Source: Trebonia sp035294225 (GTDB lineage: Bacteria; Actinomycetota; Actinomycetes; Streptosporangiales; Streptosporangiaceae). Taken from it: DNA of 23,094 bases. The stretch lies in contig DATGLH010000105.1 of assembly GCA_035294225.1 (NCBI GenBank), positions 1-23,094 on the forward strand, written 5' to 3'. Under the pieces are notes generated by a model. The model saw only the letters and a program-made list of their open reading frames with translations, made no database searches and was not told the DNA's origin. This document shows positions 7,693 through 15,170 of the stretch, in pieces. Each line of letters starts with the position of its first letter. The stretch's first letter is position 1. A program made the translations under genes and the position numbers.

Positions 7693-7977
7693 TCAGGCGT
7701 CGGCCAGGCCGATGGAGAAGGCGGCCTCGAGGTCGTGGCGGGAGTAGGTGCGGAACGCGATGTGCGTCTCGGTCGCAGTGACGCCGGAGACCTTGTTGAG
7801 TTCGCCCGGGATCACGTCGGCCAGTTCGTCGTGCTCGCGTACCCGGACGATCGCCACCAGGTCGAAGTCGCCGGTGACGGAGTAGACCTCGCTCACCGCC
7901 GGGATCTGCGCGATGACTTCGGCGACCTCCGGGATGCGCTGAATGTCGGCCTTGATCAAGACGATGGCGGTGACCAC
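7693..7977 (-). CDS. Lrp/AsnC-type RAM-domain (ligand-binding only) protein
   Basis: A 94-residue protein corresponding to the amino-acid-binding RAM domain of Lrp/AsnC regulators without the helix-turn-helix half. Typical features are the opening TAIVLIKAD, EVYSVTGDFDL, and the ending HIAFRTYSRHDLEAAFSIGL. Stand-alone RAM proteins form dimers or rings and may modulate other regulators or enzymes through ligand binding; the ligand here is unknown. The GTG at 7977 is chosen because GGGAGG lies six bases upstream and family similarity starts there; a longer frame to 8160 is Arg-rich and unconvincing. It follows the exonuclease gene by 115 bp and faces trpD. Position next to trpD is suggestive but does not prove a link to tryptophan. 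Confidence 0.9.
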   Translation of the reverse strand: MVTAIVLIKADIQRIPEVAEVIAQIPAVSEVYSVTGDFDLVAIVRVREHDELADVIPGELNKVSGVTATETHIAFRTYSRHDLEAAFSIGLADA

Positions 7978-8016
7978 TGGCTGCCTCCCGGTGATCTCAA
8001 GTGCGGCTGACCGTAA

Positions 8017-8032
8017 GGTAACGCGGTTTACC
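8017..8032 (-). promoter_or_regulatory. Inverted repeat upstream of the RAM-domain gene
   Basis: GGTAA (8017-8021) and TTACC (8028-8032) flank six bases, about 40 bp before the GTG. On the minus strand a -10-like TACGGT overlaps the proximal end. It could be an operator, but this is only a short repeat. Confidence 0.3.
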
Positions 8033-8092
8033 CTATCCCCAGGCCGCGCCGCCAGCGCGCGCACCGGCCGGCCATCGCCTGCGCCGCGCGCC

Positions 8093-8779
8093 TCAGCCGG
8101 CCTGCCAGTTCCGCGCCGCTCGCGCCGCCTGCGCCTGGGCGGCCGCCGCCTCCGCCTCACGCTCCGCGAGCCATGAGGTGAGCTCTCCCAGGGTATGCAC
8201 CTCGCGGTCGGCCAGCCGCCCCAGCAGCCGCCCCAGCACGGCGGCGGTGGCCCGGGCGTCGGCGAGCGCCCGGTGCGATGGCTGCACCGGAGTGCCGAAG
8301 TAGGCGGCCAGCGTGCGCAGCTTGCAGTCCGGCACCTCCTCGGGGGTGGCCATCAGGTGCCGGGCGAGGCGCAGTGTGTCGAGCACCTCAAAGCCTGGCC
8401 AGCGCAGCCCGGCGGCGGTGCACGCCGCGGTGAGGAAACCGAGGTCGAACGGGGCGTTATGGGCGGCGAGCACGCTGCCCTCCGCGAACGCCAGCAACCC
8501 GGGCAGCACGGCCGCGGCCGGCGGCGCGAGGACCAGCATCGGGTCGCTGATCCCGGTGAGCTCGGTGATCGGCGGGGGAACCGGGGTCCCGGGATTGACC
8601 AGCGAGGCGAACTCCGCGACCACCTCGCCCCGGCGCACCCGCACGGCGCCCACCTCGGTGATCCCGGCGTCGTCCGGGGACCAGCCGGTGGTCTCCACGT
8701 CCACGACCGTGAAGTCCGCGTCGTGAAGCCGAACCTCAGCGGTGCCGGGCGGGGTGAGGCTGGCGCGCGTGTTCGTCAC
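8093..8779 (-). CDS. DEDDh 3'-5' exonuclease (DnaQ/epsilon-like)
   Basis: A probable 3'-5' exonuclease of the DNA polymerase III epsilon family, acting on DNA or RNA ends in the cytoplasm. All catalytic acidic residues and the His are visible. Counting from the GTG at 8779, these are Asp27/Glu29 in VVDVETTG, Asp112 in HNAPFD, and His169/Asp174 in SHRALADAR. The fold is complete in about 175 residues, followed by an Ala/Glu-rich helical tail. Neither possible start has a good ribosome site. GTG 8779 excludes a Gly-rich, unlikely leader; GTG 8836 would add 19 residues. It is a stand-alone exonuclease, not fused to a polymerase or UvrC-like domain. It is transcribed away from the small cysteine protein gene. 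Confidence 0.88.
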   Translation of the reverse strand: MTNTRASLTPPGTAEVRLHDADFTVVDVETTGWSPDDAGITEVGAVRVRRGEVVAEFASLVNPGTPVPPPITELTGISDPMLVLAPPAAAVLPGLLAFAEGSVLAAHNAPFDLGFLTAACTAAGLRWPGFEVLDTLRLARHLMATPEEVPDCKLRTLAAYFGTPVQPSHRALADARATAAVLGRLLGRLADREVHTLGELTSWLAEREAEAAAAQAQAARAARNWQAG

Positions 8780-8861
8780 GCCATCACGGTAGGCCCCGGC
8801 ACCGACATTTCCGCCGTTTCCGCGGCCGGCTGCCACGGGCGGCCGGAATGTCAGAGGCTTG

Positions 8862-8911
8862 CCTTACGGTGTCCTTATCAAACAGATGGCAGTACGCTGC
8901 CACCGGTAAGG
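8862..8911 (+). promoter_or_regulatory. Nested inverted repeats in the leader of the small cysteine protein
   Basis: Outer arms CCTTACGGTG (8862-8871) and CACCGGTAAGG (8901-8911) pair with one bulge and enclose an inner perfect stem GGCAG-TACG-CTGCC (8888-8901). The Shine-Dalgarno GGAG follows at about 8915. It may be an operator or a structured leader. TACGCT (8893-8898) inside it also fits a -10 box, which would leave about 20 nt of leader. Confidence 0.4.
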
Positions 8912-8924
8912 TCTGGAGATCGAT

Positions 8925-9107
8925 ATGGTGATCGACTGTGACCGGTGCGAGGCGCGCGGCCTCGCCTGCGGCAACTGCGCCGCGACGGTCATCGTGGAAG
9001 ACGGGACGGATCTCGGCCCCGCCGAGCTGCGGGCGCTGGCCGCGCTCGCCAATGCGGGGCTGATCCCGCCCCTCCGCTACGCGCCGCGGGTAGCGAAAGC
9101 CTCCTGA
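8925..9107 (+). CDS. Small conserved actinobacterial protein with four cysteines
   Basis: A 60-residue protein, acidic to neutral, with Cys5-x2-Cys8 and Cys15-x2-Cys18 near the N-terminus, a spacing able to bind zinc or an Fe-S cluster. This is followed by a short beta segment (ATVIVE), an amphipathic helix (PAELRALAALANAGL) and the ending IPPLRYAP. I recognise this layout (DCDxC, ACxxC, AGLIPPLR) as a widespread, unnamed actinobacterial protein, from memory and without a database check. The start is well supported by GGAG six bases before ATG. It lies 130 bp upstream of the NlpC/P60 gene and is divergent from the exonuclease. No function can be assigned. Confidence 0.85.
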   Translation: MVIDCDRCEARGLACGNCAATVIVEDGTDLGPAELRALAALANAGLIPPLRYAPRVAKAS

Positions 9108-9237
9108 GCCAGGGTTTTAATCGCCCCGTCCTGACGTTCACCGTACGCGCTGCCGTCAGATCCGCTATCGTCCGGGCTGAAGTGCTGAAGTTCCGCACAG
9201 CGCAAGCATTCTGAAGCCTGAAGCACGGTAAGGGAGC

Positions 9238-10290
9238 GTGGCAGTCACGTTGCGTACGCGACTTGCGGCTCAGATGCCCAAGGCTAGGCGAAGCCTCGCC
9301 GTAGGCGTCGCCGTTCTCATGGCCAGCGGTGTCGTCACCGGGATCGCGCAGGTCGCCGGGGCCCAGCCGCAGCCCACTGTCGCCGATGTGCAGTCCGAGG
9401 TGAACGCGCTCACCGCCAAGTTCAACAAGGCCGTCGAGCAGTACGACGCGGTCGCCGAGCAGCTGGCCGCCGCCAAGGCCAAGCTCCGCCAGGTCGACAG
9501 GGAAATGGCCGCCGCGCAGGGCAAGTACGACGACGCCCGGGCGAAGGTCGTGCAGATCGCCGACGCCGCGTACGAGGATTCCGGGCAGACGTCGCTGGCC
9601 GGCCTGCTCACCGCGAGCGACCCGTCCACGGTCCTCACCGAGGCCTCCATGATCATGGAGCTGACCGGCGCCAGGAACATGCAGACCCAGGCGTTCCTCG
9701 CCGACGCCCAGCAGCTCAGTTCCGTTCAGCAGGAGCAGCAGCGCACCGAGCTCGGCATCCAGCAGCTGCTGGATCAGCGTGCGGCGGCGAAGAACTCCAT
9801 CGCCAGGCTCCTGGCCAGCAAGAAGGCGATGCTGGACACGCTGACCGCGCAGCAGCAGCAGCAAGTGCAGGCCAACACGCTCGGCGGCATCGGCGGCACC
9901 ACGACGGCGAAGTACACCGGCCCCACCACGACGCAGGCGGACAAGGCCGTCCAGTTCGCCTACGACCAGCTCGGCTGCCCCTACCTCTACGGCGGCACCG
10001 GCCCGTGCCACCCCGGGTTCGACTGCTCCGGCCTGGTCCAGGCCGCCTGGGCGGCCGCCGGCGTGGCGATCCCGCGTGACACGTACGAGCAGTGGGCCGC
10101 GCTGCCGCACATCTCCATGTCGGACCTCCAGCCGGGTGACCTGATCTACTACAACGGCGTCGGCCACGTCGCCATGTACGTCGGTAACGGTTACATCATC
10201 GACGCGCCGCAAACGGGGTACACGGTGGAGAAGATCCCCATGGACACCGCGTGGTACGCGCAGAACGTCGACGGCGCGGTACGCCCGTAA
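9238..10290 (+). CDS. Secreted NlpC/P60 peptidoglycan endopeptidase
   Basis: A cell-wall hydrolase of the C40 family, expected to cut stem peptides in peptidoglycan during growth or division. The 350 residues begin with a signal peptide (basic KARR about 15-18, hydrophobic 19-40, cleavage near AGA-QPQ at 42). A long alpha-helical coiled coil (about 48-215), as in RipA-like hydrolases, keeps the enzyme inactive or positioned. A Gly/Thr linker leads to the NlpC/P60 domain (about 233-350) with catalytic Cys263 (FDCSGL) and His310 (VGHVAM). The third polar residue is probably Asp322 (IDAPQTG) rather than His. The GTG start is only one base after AGGGAG, which is unusually close. TTG 9250 or ATG 9274 are alternatives that still keep the signal peptide. 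A hairpin at 10332-10366 follows the stop. Confidence 0.93.
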   Translation: MAVTLRTRLAAQMPKARRSLAVGVAVLMASGVVTGIAQVAGAQPQPTVADVQSEVNALTAKFNKAVEQYDAVAEQLAAAKAKLRQVDREMAAAQGKYDDARAKVVQIADAAYEDSGQTSLAGLLTASDPSTVLTEASMIMELTGARNMQTQAFLADAQQLSSVQQEQQRTELGIQQLLDQRAAAKNSIARLLASKKAMLDTLTAQQQQQVQANTLGGIGGTTTAKYTGPTTTQADKAVQFAYDQLGCPYLYGGTGPCHPGFDCSGLVQAAWAAAGVAIPRDTYEQWAALPHISMSDLQPGDLIYYNGVGHVAMYVGNGYIIDAPQTGYTVEKIPMDTAWYAQNVDGAVRP

Positions 10291-10331
10291 GCCGTAAAGC
10301 GCAGCCCCGGCCGCCAGCGCTCCGCGCGCCC

Positions 10332-10366
10332 CGCATAGCGCCCCCTACACTGGGGGGCGCTATGCG
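10332..10366 (+). promoter_or_regulatory. 14-bp palindrome over the GT4 start codon, with -10-like loop
   Basis: Arms CGCATAGCGCCCCC (10332-10345) and its exact complement (10353-10366) flank a seven-base loop TACACTG. The loop contains TACACT, a TANNNT -10 box predicting transcription start near 10358, four bases before the ATG at 10362. The ATG itself lies in the 3' arm. The same hairpin is 42 bp past the NlpC/P60 stop and could terminate that gene. It may therefore act as terminator, promoter and operator or translation control together. Confidence 0.7.
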
Positions 10367-11498
10367 CCGAACGCTGATCGTCACCAACGACTTCCCGCCC
10401 CGGCAGGGCGGCATCCAGTCGTTCGTGCACTCGCTCGCCCTGCGGCTGCCCGCGGGCAGCCTCACCGTGTACGCGCCGCGGTGGGACGGCGCGGACGAGT
10501 TCGACAGGCGCCAGCCGTTCGAAGTGATAAGGCACCCGACGTCGCTCATGCTCCCGGTGCCCGCGGTCACCCGCCGCGCCGTCGCCATCGCGAAAGGTCG
10601 CGGTGCCGAGGCGGTGGTCTTCGGCGCCGCTGCCCCGCTCGCCCTGATCGCACCCGCCCTCCGCCGCGCGGGCGTGGCCAGGGCCGTCGCGATCACCCAC
10701 GGGCACGAGGCGGGCTGGGCGGCGCTGCCCGGCGCGCGGACCCTGCTGCGCCGCATCGGCGACGAGACCGATGTGGTCACCTACCTGGGGGAGTACTTCC
10801 GCGCCCGGCTGTCCCGCGCGCTCTCGCCGGACGCGGCGTCCCGCATGGTCCGCCTGACACCGGGAGTGGACACGGCGCGCTTCAGGCCCGATCCCGGCGC
10901 GGGGGCCGCGATCAGGCAGCGCTACGGCCTGGCCGACCGCCCCGTGGTGGTCTGCGTGTCCCGCCTGGTCCGGCGCAAGGGCCAGGACACGCTGCTGCGG
11001 GCCTGGCCGCGCGTGCAAGAGGAGGTCCCCGGCGCCGCTCTCCTGATCGTCGGCGGCGGTCCCTACGCCGCCGCTCTCCATGCCTATGCCGAACGTATGC
11101 GGCTGACTCCCTCCGTCCGCTTCACCGGCCCGGTCCCGGCGGCCGAACTTCCCGCGCACTACGCGGCCGGCGACGTCTTCGCCATGCCGTGCCGGACCAG
11201 GCGCGGCGGACTCGACGTCGAAGGCCTCGGCATCGTCTACCTGGAAGCGTCGGCCACCGGGCTGCCGGTGGTCGGCGGTGACTCCGGCGGCGCGCCGGAC
11301 GCGATCATGGAAGGGGAGACCGGCTACGTCGTTCCCGGCCGGGACACGGACGCGCTGGCCAGACGGCTCGTCGCGCTGCTGGCCGACCCGGCCGTCGCCC
11401 GCGCGATGGGGGAGAAGGGCCGGGCCTGGGTGGAACGCGAGTGGACCTGGGACCTCGCCGCGGCCCGCCTGCGCGCCCTCATCGACGCCGAGGGATAG
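10362..11498 (+). CDS. GT4 glycosyltransferase, PimB-like mannosyltransferase
   Basis: A cytoplasmic GT-B fold glycosyltransferase of family GT4, most like PimB'-type GDP-mannose-dependent phosphatidylinositol mannoside mannosyltransferases. The 378 residues show the N-terminal acceptor-side motif TNDFPPRQGGIQSF (8-21) and the donor phosphate-binding VSRLVRRKGQD (199-209; Arg201, Lys206). The E-x7-E retaining motif spans EGLGIVYLE (287-295), followed by SATGLPVV and GGAPDAI. ATG 10362 is chosen because the family N-terminus MRRTLIVTNDF starts there; no ribosome site exists and a -10-like box lies just upstream, suggesting a nearly leaderless mRNA. The last codons and stop carry an 11-bp tandem duplication. 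The sugar and acceptor are family inferences. It converges on fadD with only 18 bp between stops. Confidence 0.88.
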   Translation: MRRTLIVTNDFPPRQGGIQSFVHSLALRLPAGSLTVYAPRWDGADEFDRRQPFEVIRHPTSLMLPVPAVTRRAVAIAKGRGAEAVVFGAAAPLALIAPALRRAGVARAVAITHGHEAGWAALPGARTLLRRIGDETDVVTYLGEYFRARLSRALSPDAASRMVRLTPGVDTARFRPDPGAGAAIRQRYGLADRPVVVCVSRLVRRKGQDTLLRAWPRVQEEVPGAALLIVGGGPYAAALHAYAERMRLTPSVRFTGPVPAAELPAHYAAGDVFAMPCRTRRGGLDVEGLGIVYLEASATGLPVVGGDSGGAPDAIMEGETGYVVPGRDTDALARRLVALLADPAVARAMGEKGRAWVEREWTWDLAAARLRALIDAEG

Positions 11499-11509
11499 CC
11501 GAGGGATAA
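11488..11509. repeat. 11-bp tandem duplication across the GT4 stop codon
   Basis: CCGAGGGATAG (11488-11498) is followed directly by CCGAGGGATAA (11499-11509). The first copy contains the functional stop. The second sits in the 18-bp gap before the convergent fadD stop. Confidence 0.8.
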
Positions 11510-11516
11510 CCGACGC

Positions 11517-13322
11517 CTAGGAATAGAGGGCCTCGATCTCGCTGGCGAACTCCTTGGCGAGCACGGCACGGCGGATGCCCAGCTTGGCGGACAGGTGCCC
11601 CTGCTCCTGGGTGAAGTCGGCGTCCAGGACGCGGAACTTGCGGATCGACTCCGCGCGGGAGACCGCCTTGTTGGCGTCGTCGACCGCGTGCTGCACGGAC
11701 GCGAGCAGGTCCGGGTCGTTCTTCAGGTCGGCGACGGTCGCGCCGGCCGGCTTGCCGTGCCGTTCCTTCCACGGCCCGAACGCCTCGGGGTCGATCGTGA
11801 TCAGCGCGCCGATGAACGGGCGGCCGTCGCCGACGACCATGCACTGGCCGATGATCAGGTGGCTGCGGAGCCGGTCCTCCAGCAGCGCCGGAGAGACGTT
11901 CTTGCCGCCGGCGGTGACGATCATCTCCTTCTTCCGGCCGGTGATCGTGAGGAACCCCTCGTCGTCGAGTTCGCCGATGTCGCCGCTGCGGTACCAGCCG
12001 TCCGCGGTGAACGCCTCCGAGGTCGCCTCGTCGTTGTGCCAGTAGCCGGGGAAGACCGTCTTGCCGCGGACCAGTATCTCGCCGTCGTCGTCGATGCGGA
12101 CAGCGACCCCTGGAAGCGGCAGCCCGACGGTGCCGATCTTCTGCCGGTCCGGCCGGTTCACGCTGACTGGCGCGCTCGTCTCGGTGAGCCCGTAGCCCTC
12201 GAGTACGGTGACGCCGGCGCCGCGGAAGAAGTGCCCGAGCCGCTCGGCCAGCGCCGCGCCGCCGGAGACCGCGAACTGTGCCCGGCCGCCGAGCGCGGCG
12301 CGCATCTTGGCGTAGACGAGCCTGTCGTACAGGGCGTGCTCGGCCCGCAGCCCCAGGGCGGGGCCGCGGGGGGAGTCCAGCGCCCGGCTGAAGGCGACGG
12401 CGACCTGCGCGGCGCGCGCGAAGATCCTGCCCTTGGCCTTGCCCTCGCCGATCGCCCGCTGCTCGGCGCCGTTGTAGACCTTCTCGAAGACCCGCGGCAC
12501 GGCGAGCACGAAAGAGGGCTTGAAAGAAGCCAGGTCGGGCAGGAGGCCGGCCATGTCCTGGCAGTGCCCGAGCACGACGCCGGCCTCCAGGCAGCCGACC
12601 TCGATGATCCGCGCGAAGACGTGCGCGAGCGGGAGGAACAGCAGCGTGCTCGGGTCCGGCGTGGTGTGGATGGCGGCGAGCGGCCCCATGAACGCGTTGC
12701 GCACGACGGCGAGCAGGTTCTCGTGGGTGAGCTGGCAGCCCTTCGGGCGGCCGGTGGTACCCGACGTGTAGATGACGGTGGCGAGATCCGCGGCCTTTGC
12801 CGCCGTGGCCCGCTCGGCGATGGTCTCGTCGCTGACGCCGGTGCCGCCCGCGGCCAGCTTGCCCAGGTCCGGGCTGATCCGCCAGATGTGCTCGAGCGCC
12901 GGCAGCCGGCCGGCCGCCCCGGCGATCATCTGCTCGAACGCGTCGGTCTCCACGATGACGGCGCGGGCGCCGGAGTCCGCCAGGATCCACTCGGCCTGCT
13001 CGGCCGAAGAGGTCTCGTAGATGGGCACCACGACCGCGCCGGCCGTCCAGAGCGCGTAGTCGGCCAGCGTCCACTCATATCTGGTGCGCGACATGACCGC
13101 CACCCGGTCGCCCGGGGCGATGCCGGCCGCGACCAGCCCCTTGGCCAGCCCGAACACTTCGTCCTTGAACTGGGCAGTGGTGATGTCCTCCCAGGCGCCG
13201 CCCGCGGCCTTGCGGCGCAGCGCGACGGCTCGCGGCTGCTCCGCCGCGCGGCGGGTGACCATGTCGGCCAGGTTCTCCGCCGCCGGGATCTCCGCCAGCG
13301 CCGGAATGCTGTACTCGCGCAC
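11517..13322 (-). CDS. Long-chain fatty-acid-CoA ligase, FadD15-like
   Basis: An adenylate-forming enzyme that activates long-chain fatty acids with ATP and CoA, for lipid synthesis or degradation, probably at the inner face of the membrane. The 601 residues contain the P-loop-like YTSGTTGRPKG (185-195), GYGLTETSAP (376-385), YRSGDIGELD (444-453) and the hinge GRKKEMIVTAGGKN (462-475). A C-terminal HLSAKLGI carries the probable adenylation Lys. Length matches the roughly 600-residue FadD15 group. GTG 13322 is chosen because GAGGAG precedes it by five bases and the upstream 15 codons look non-coding. It is divergent from the phosphoesterase by 82 bp and convergent with the GT4 gene. Exact chain length is not deducible. 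Confidence 0.93.
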   Translation of the reverse strand: MREYSIPALAEIPAAENLADMVTRRAAEQPRAVALRRKAAGGAWEDITTAQFKDEVFGLAKGLVAAGIAPGDRVAVMSRTRYEWTLADYALWTAGAVVVPIYETSSAEQAEWILADSGARAVIVETDAFEQMIAGAAGRLPALEHIWRISPDLGKLAAGGTGVSDETIAERATAAKAADLATVIYTSGTTGRPKGCQLTHENLLAVVRNAFMGPLAAIHTTPDPSTLLFLPLAHVFARIIEVGCLEAGVVLGHCQDMAGLLPDLASFKPSFVLAVPRVFEKVYNGAEQRAIGEGKAKGRIFARAAQVAVAFSRALDSPRGPALGLRAEHALYDRLVYAKMRAALGGRAQFAVSGGAALAERLGHFFRGAGVTVLEGYGLTETSAPVSVNRPDRQKIGTVGLPLPGVAVRIDDDGEILVRGKTVFPGYWHNDEATSEAFTADGWYRSGDIGELDDEGFLTITGRKKEMIVTAGGKNVSPALLEDRLRSHLIIGQCMVVGDGRPFIGALITIDPEAFGPWKERHGKPAGATVADLKNDPDLLASVQHAVDDANKAVSRAESIRKFRVLDADFTQEQGHLSAKLGIRRAVLAKEFASEIEALYS

Positions 13323-13392
13323 GACTTCTCCTCTTCGCCACCCGCCAATGGACGACGGCGACACCAAGCCTAACCAAGAGCGCGGATCAGTT

Positions 13393-13405
13393 TATGTTGA
13401 TCTCA
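13393..13405 (+). promoter_or_regulatory. Probable leaderless promoter of the phosphoesterase gene
   Basis: TATGTT (13393-13398) is followed by exactly six bases and then ATG 13405, so transcription should start at the A of the start codon. No ribosome-binding sequence is present. No consensus -35 is seen, as is common for actinobacterial leaderless promoters. Confidence 0.55.
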
Positions 13406-14190
13406 TGCGAGTCCACGTGGTAAGCGACGTGCACGGTGCCGCCGACGCGCTGGCCGCCGCCTCAGACGGCGCGGACATGCTGATCTGCCTGGGTGACATG
13501 CTGCTCTTCCTTGACTACGCGGACCACACGCAAGGGATATTCGCCGAACTCTACGGGGCCGAGCATGCCAGGGAGTACATCGACCTGCGCACGGCGCGCC
13601 GGTTCGACGAGGCCAGGCGGCTGACGGCGGGCATCGCGGCGCGGCTGGCGGCCGACCGCGGGACCGACCTGCGGACGCTGACCGAGCGGGCGATCAGGCG
13701 GCAGTACGCCGCGCTGTTCGGCGCGCTGGCCGAGCCCGCCTACCTGACCTACGGCAACGTGGACGTGCCGCGGATGTGGAACGGGTACCTGAAGCCGGGC
13801 CACCACGTCATCGACGGCGGCCGCGCCGAGGTGGGCGGCTTCACGTTCGGCTTCGCCGGCGCCGGGCTGATCTCCCCCTACCGGACGCCGAACGAGATCC
13901 CCGAGCCCGAGTTCGCCGCCAAGCTGGATGCCGTCGGGGCGGTCGACGTGCTGTGCACGCACATCCCGCCGGCCGTGCCGGAACTGCTCTACGACACGGT
14001 AGCCCGGCGGATGGAAACCGGCAGTACCGCGCTGCTCGACGTGATCAGGCGGACGCAGCCGAGGTACGCGCTCTTCGGGCACGTGCACAACCCGCTCGTG
14101 CGGCGGGTGCGGATCGGGCGCACCGAGTGCATCAACGTCGGCCATTTCCGGGCAACGCGGACGCCGTATGTGGTGGAGCTCTCGCGGTAG
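13405..14190 (+). CDS. Calcineurin-like metallophosphoesterase
   Basis: A cytoplasmic binuclear-metal phosphoesterase of unknown substrate. In 261 residues the metal ligands appear in order: Asp8 and His10 (SDVHG), Asp31 (GDM), Asn118 (YGNVD; GNVD where many relatives have GNHE or GNCD), His186 (THIPP), and His226/His228 (FGHVHNP). An inserted helical region (about 45-110) separates the second and third motifs. ATG 13405 is supported by the motif beginning at residue 2 and by the -10 box exactly six bases upstream; the frame remains open far upstream inside fadD antisense. The next gene starts ten bases after its stop, so they are probably cotranscribed. Confidence 0.9.
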   Translation: MRVHVVSDVHGAADALAAASDGADMLICLGDMLLFLDYADHTQGIFAELYGAEHAREYIDLRTARRFDEARRLTAGIAARLAADRGTDLRTLTERAIRRQYAALFGALAEPAYLTYGNVDVPRMWNGYLKPGHHVIDGGRAEVGGFTFGFAGAGLISPYRTPNEIPEPEFAAKLDAVGAVDVLCTHIPPAVPELLYDTVARRMETGSTALLDVIRRTQPRYALFGHVHNPLVRRVRIGRTECINVGHFRATRTPYVVELSR

Positions 14191-14200
14191 CGTTACAGGT

Positions 14201-14779
14201 ATGAGCGAGCCAGCACGTGACCCTATCGGCGATTTCCAGCGGTGGCTGATGAGGGCCGGGGCGCGCAGCCTTGGCCGTGATGTCGCGGAGAAGGTCAAGT
14301 CCACGCTCGGCGGCGGCGCGAAACACGCTGACGTCTGGGAGACCGCGACGACCGAGGCGCCCGGGGACGAGCCGCCGGAGTGCCAGTGGTGCCCGATCTG
14401 CCGGGCCGCCCGCAGGTACCGGGACTCGGGCGGTAGCAGCGCGGGGCTGGGCTCGCAGCTGGCGGGCGTGGGCGACACGCTTGCGGGGTTCGCGCAGGAC
14501 GCGTTCAGCCTGTTCGAGGCCGCCATGCGGACCCAGCAGCGCCCGGCGAACCGCCCCAGCTCGCCGCGGACACCGGGCGACGGCGGTCCCGGTCAGGGCC
14601 AGAATTCAGACCACGGCACCGTCGTCGGGCCCGGAGTCGCGTGGCCCACCGTTGTCCATCCGGAACACGAGGACGGCGAAGCCGCCCACGAAGGCGGCCA
14701 CCGCGAGGAAGGCGGCGAGCCCGGAGACATTCCAGCCGACAGCGGTGGCGATGAGCAGGTAGAGGGGCCCGCCGAATAG
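14201..14779 (+). CDS. Small CxxC (ECQWCPIC) protein, uncertain C-terminus
   Basis: A hydrophilic protein whose first about 130 residues look genuine: an N-terminal amphipathic region, then ECQWCPICRAARRYR (about 61-75) with three cysteines (C-x2-C-x2-C) that could bind metal, then a helical SLFEAAMR stretch and a Pro-rich segment. I remember similar unnamed proteins with an ECQWCPLC motif in Streptomyces, not verified. From codon 136 to the stop (14606-14779) the frame is exactly antisense, codon for codon, to the convergent membrane-protein gene. This 57-residue tail is probably a run-on after loss of an earlier stop. ATG 14201 lies ten bases after the phosphoesterase stop; TAGCGT (14188-14193) could also drive it as a leaderless gene. 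Function unknown. Confidence 0.7.
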   Translation: MSEPARDPIGDFQRWLMRAGARSLGRDVAEKVKSTLGGGAKHADVWETATTEAPGDEPPECQWCPICRAARRYRDSGGSSAGLGSQLAGVGDTLAGFAQDAFSLFEAAMRTQQRPANRPSSPRTPGDGGPGQGQNSDHGTVVGPGVAWPTVVHPEHEDGEAAHEGGHREEGGEPGDIPADSGGDEQVEGPAE

Positions 14780-15160
14780 CGCGAGCCACGCGCCCTTGGT
14801 CACCGGGTCCAGCTTGGGCAGGGGCGGAGGCGGCGGCGGGACGTAGTGTTCGTCCGCGCTGCCATCCGGTGCCGGCGCCTCGCGCGGCCCGTATCCGGTG
14901 CCGAGCCGCGGCCACGGCTGCTCCGGCGTCGCGGGCAGCCCGGACGGGCTGGCCGGCGGCTCCGCGGGAAGGACGTCGGGCACTGTCGGCGTGACGTGGA
15001 CAGGCCCGGCCAGGTCCTCGCTCTCCGGCCAGGGCACGGCGCCGTCCGCGGCGGTGGGCACGGGCGCGTCGAACCGCGCGATGAGGTCCAGCCACGCGGC
15101 CTCCTCGCCGTCATCGCGTCCGTTCTCTCTGGTGCCGCCGGGCACGTCCCCCTCAGACAC
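14606..15160 (-). CDS. Pro-rich two-helix membrane protein, unknown function
   Basis: A 184-residue protein with an acidic, Pro-rich cytoplasmic N-terminal half beginning after VSEGDVPGG. A WLDLIARFDAPVP segment follows, then a polyproline run with PPPLPKLDPVTK, then two hydrophobic helices near the C-terminus (WLALFGGPLYLLIATAVG and LAAFLAVAAFVGGFAVLVFRM), and an acidic end GPDDGAVV. From memory, Streptomyces homologues share PPPLPKL and the DxGAVV ending, which supports the gene and its stop. GTG 15160 is chosen because AAGGA lies about eight bases upstream; a longer frame to 15469 runs through the hydrolase gene. It follows the hydrolase by ten bases, so they form an operon. Its 3' end overlaps the convergent CxxC gene by 174 bp. 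Confidence 0.8.
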   Translation of the reverse strand: MSEGDVPGGTRENGRDDGEEAAWLDLIARFDAPVPTAADGAVPWPESEDLAGPVHVTPTVPDVLPAEPPASPSGLPATPEQPWPRLGTGYGPREAPAPDGSADEHYVPPPPPPLPKLDPVTKGAWLALFGGPLYLLIATAVGWNVSGLAAFLAVAAFVGGFAVLVFRMDNGGPRDSGPDDGAVV

Positions 15161-15170
15161 TGTGCTGTCC

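Noticed and set aside
9108..9237. Possible c-di-AMP (ydaO-type) riboswitch before the NlpC/P60 gene, as in many actinobacteria
   Set aside because: The 130-bp leader shows none of the conserved ydaO sequence blocks that I can recall.
11595..13373. Plus-strand frame of 592 codons opposite fadD
   Set aside because: Antisense shadow; no domain or start signal, and fadD has all its catalytic motifs.
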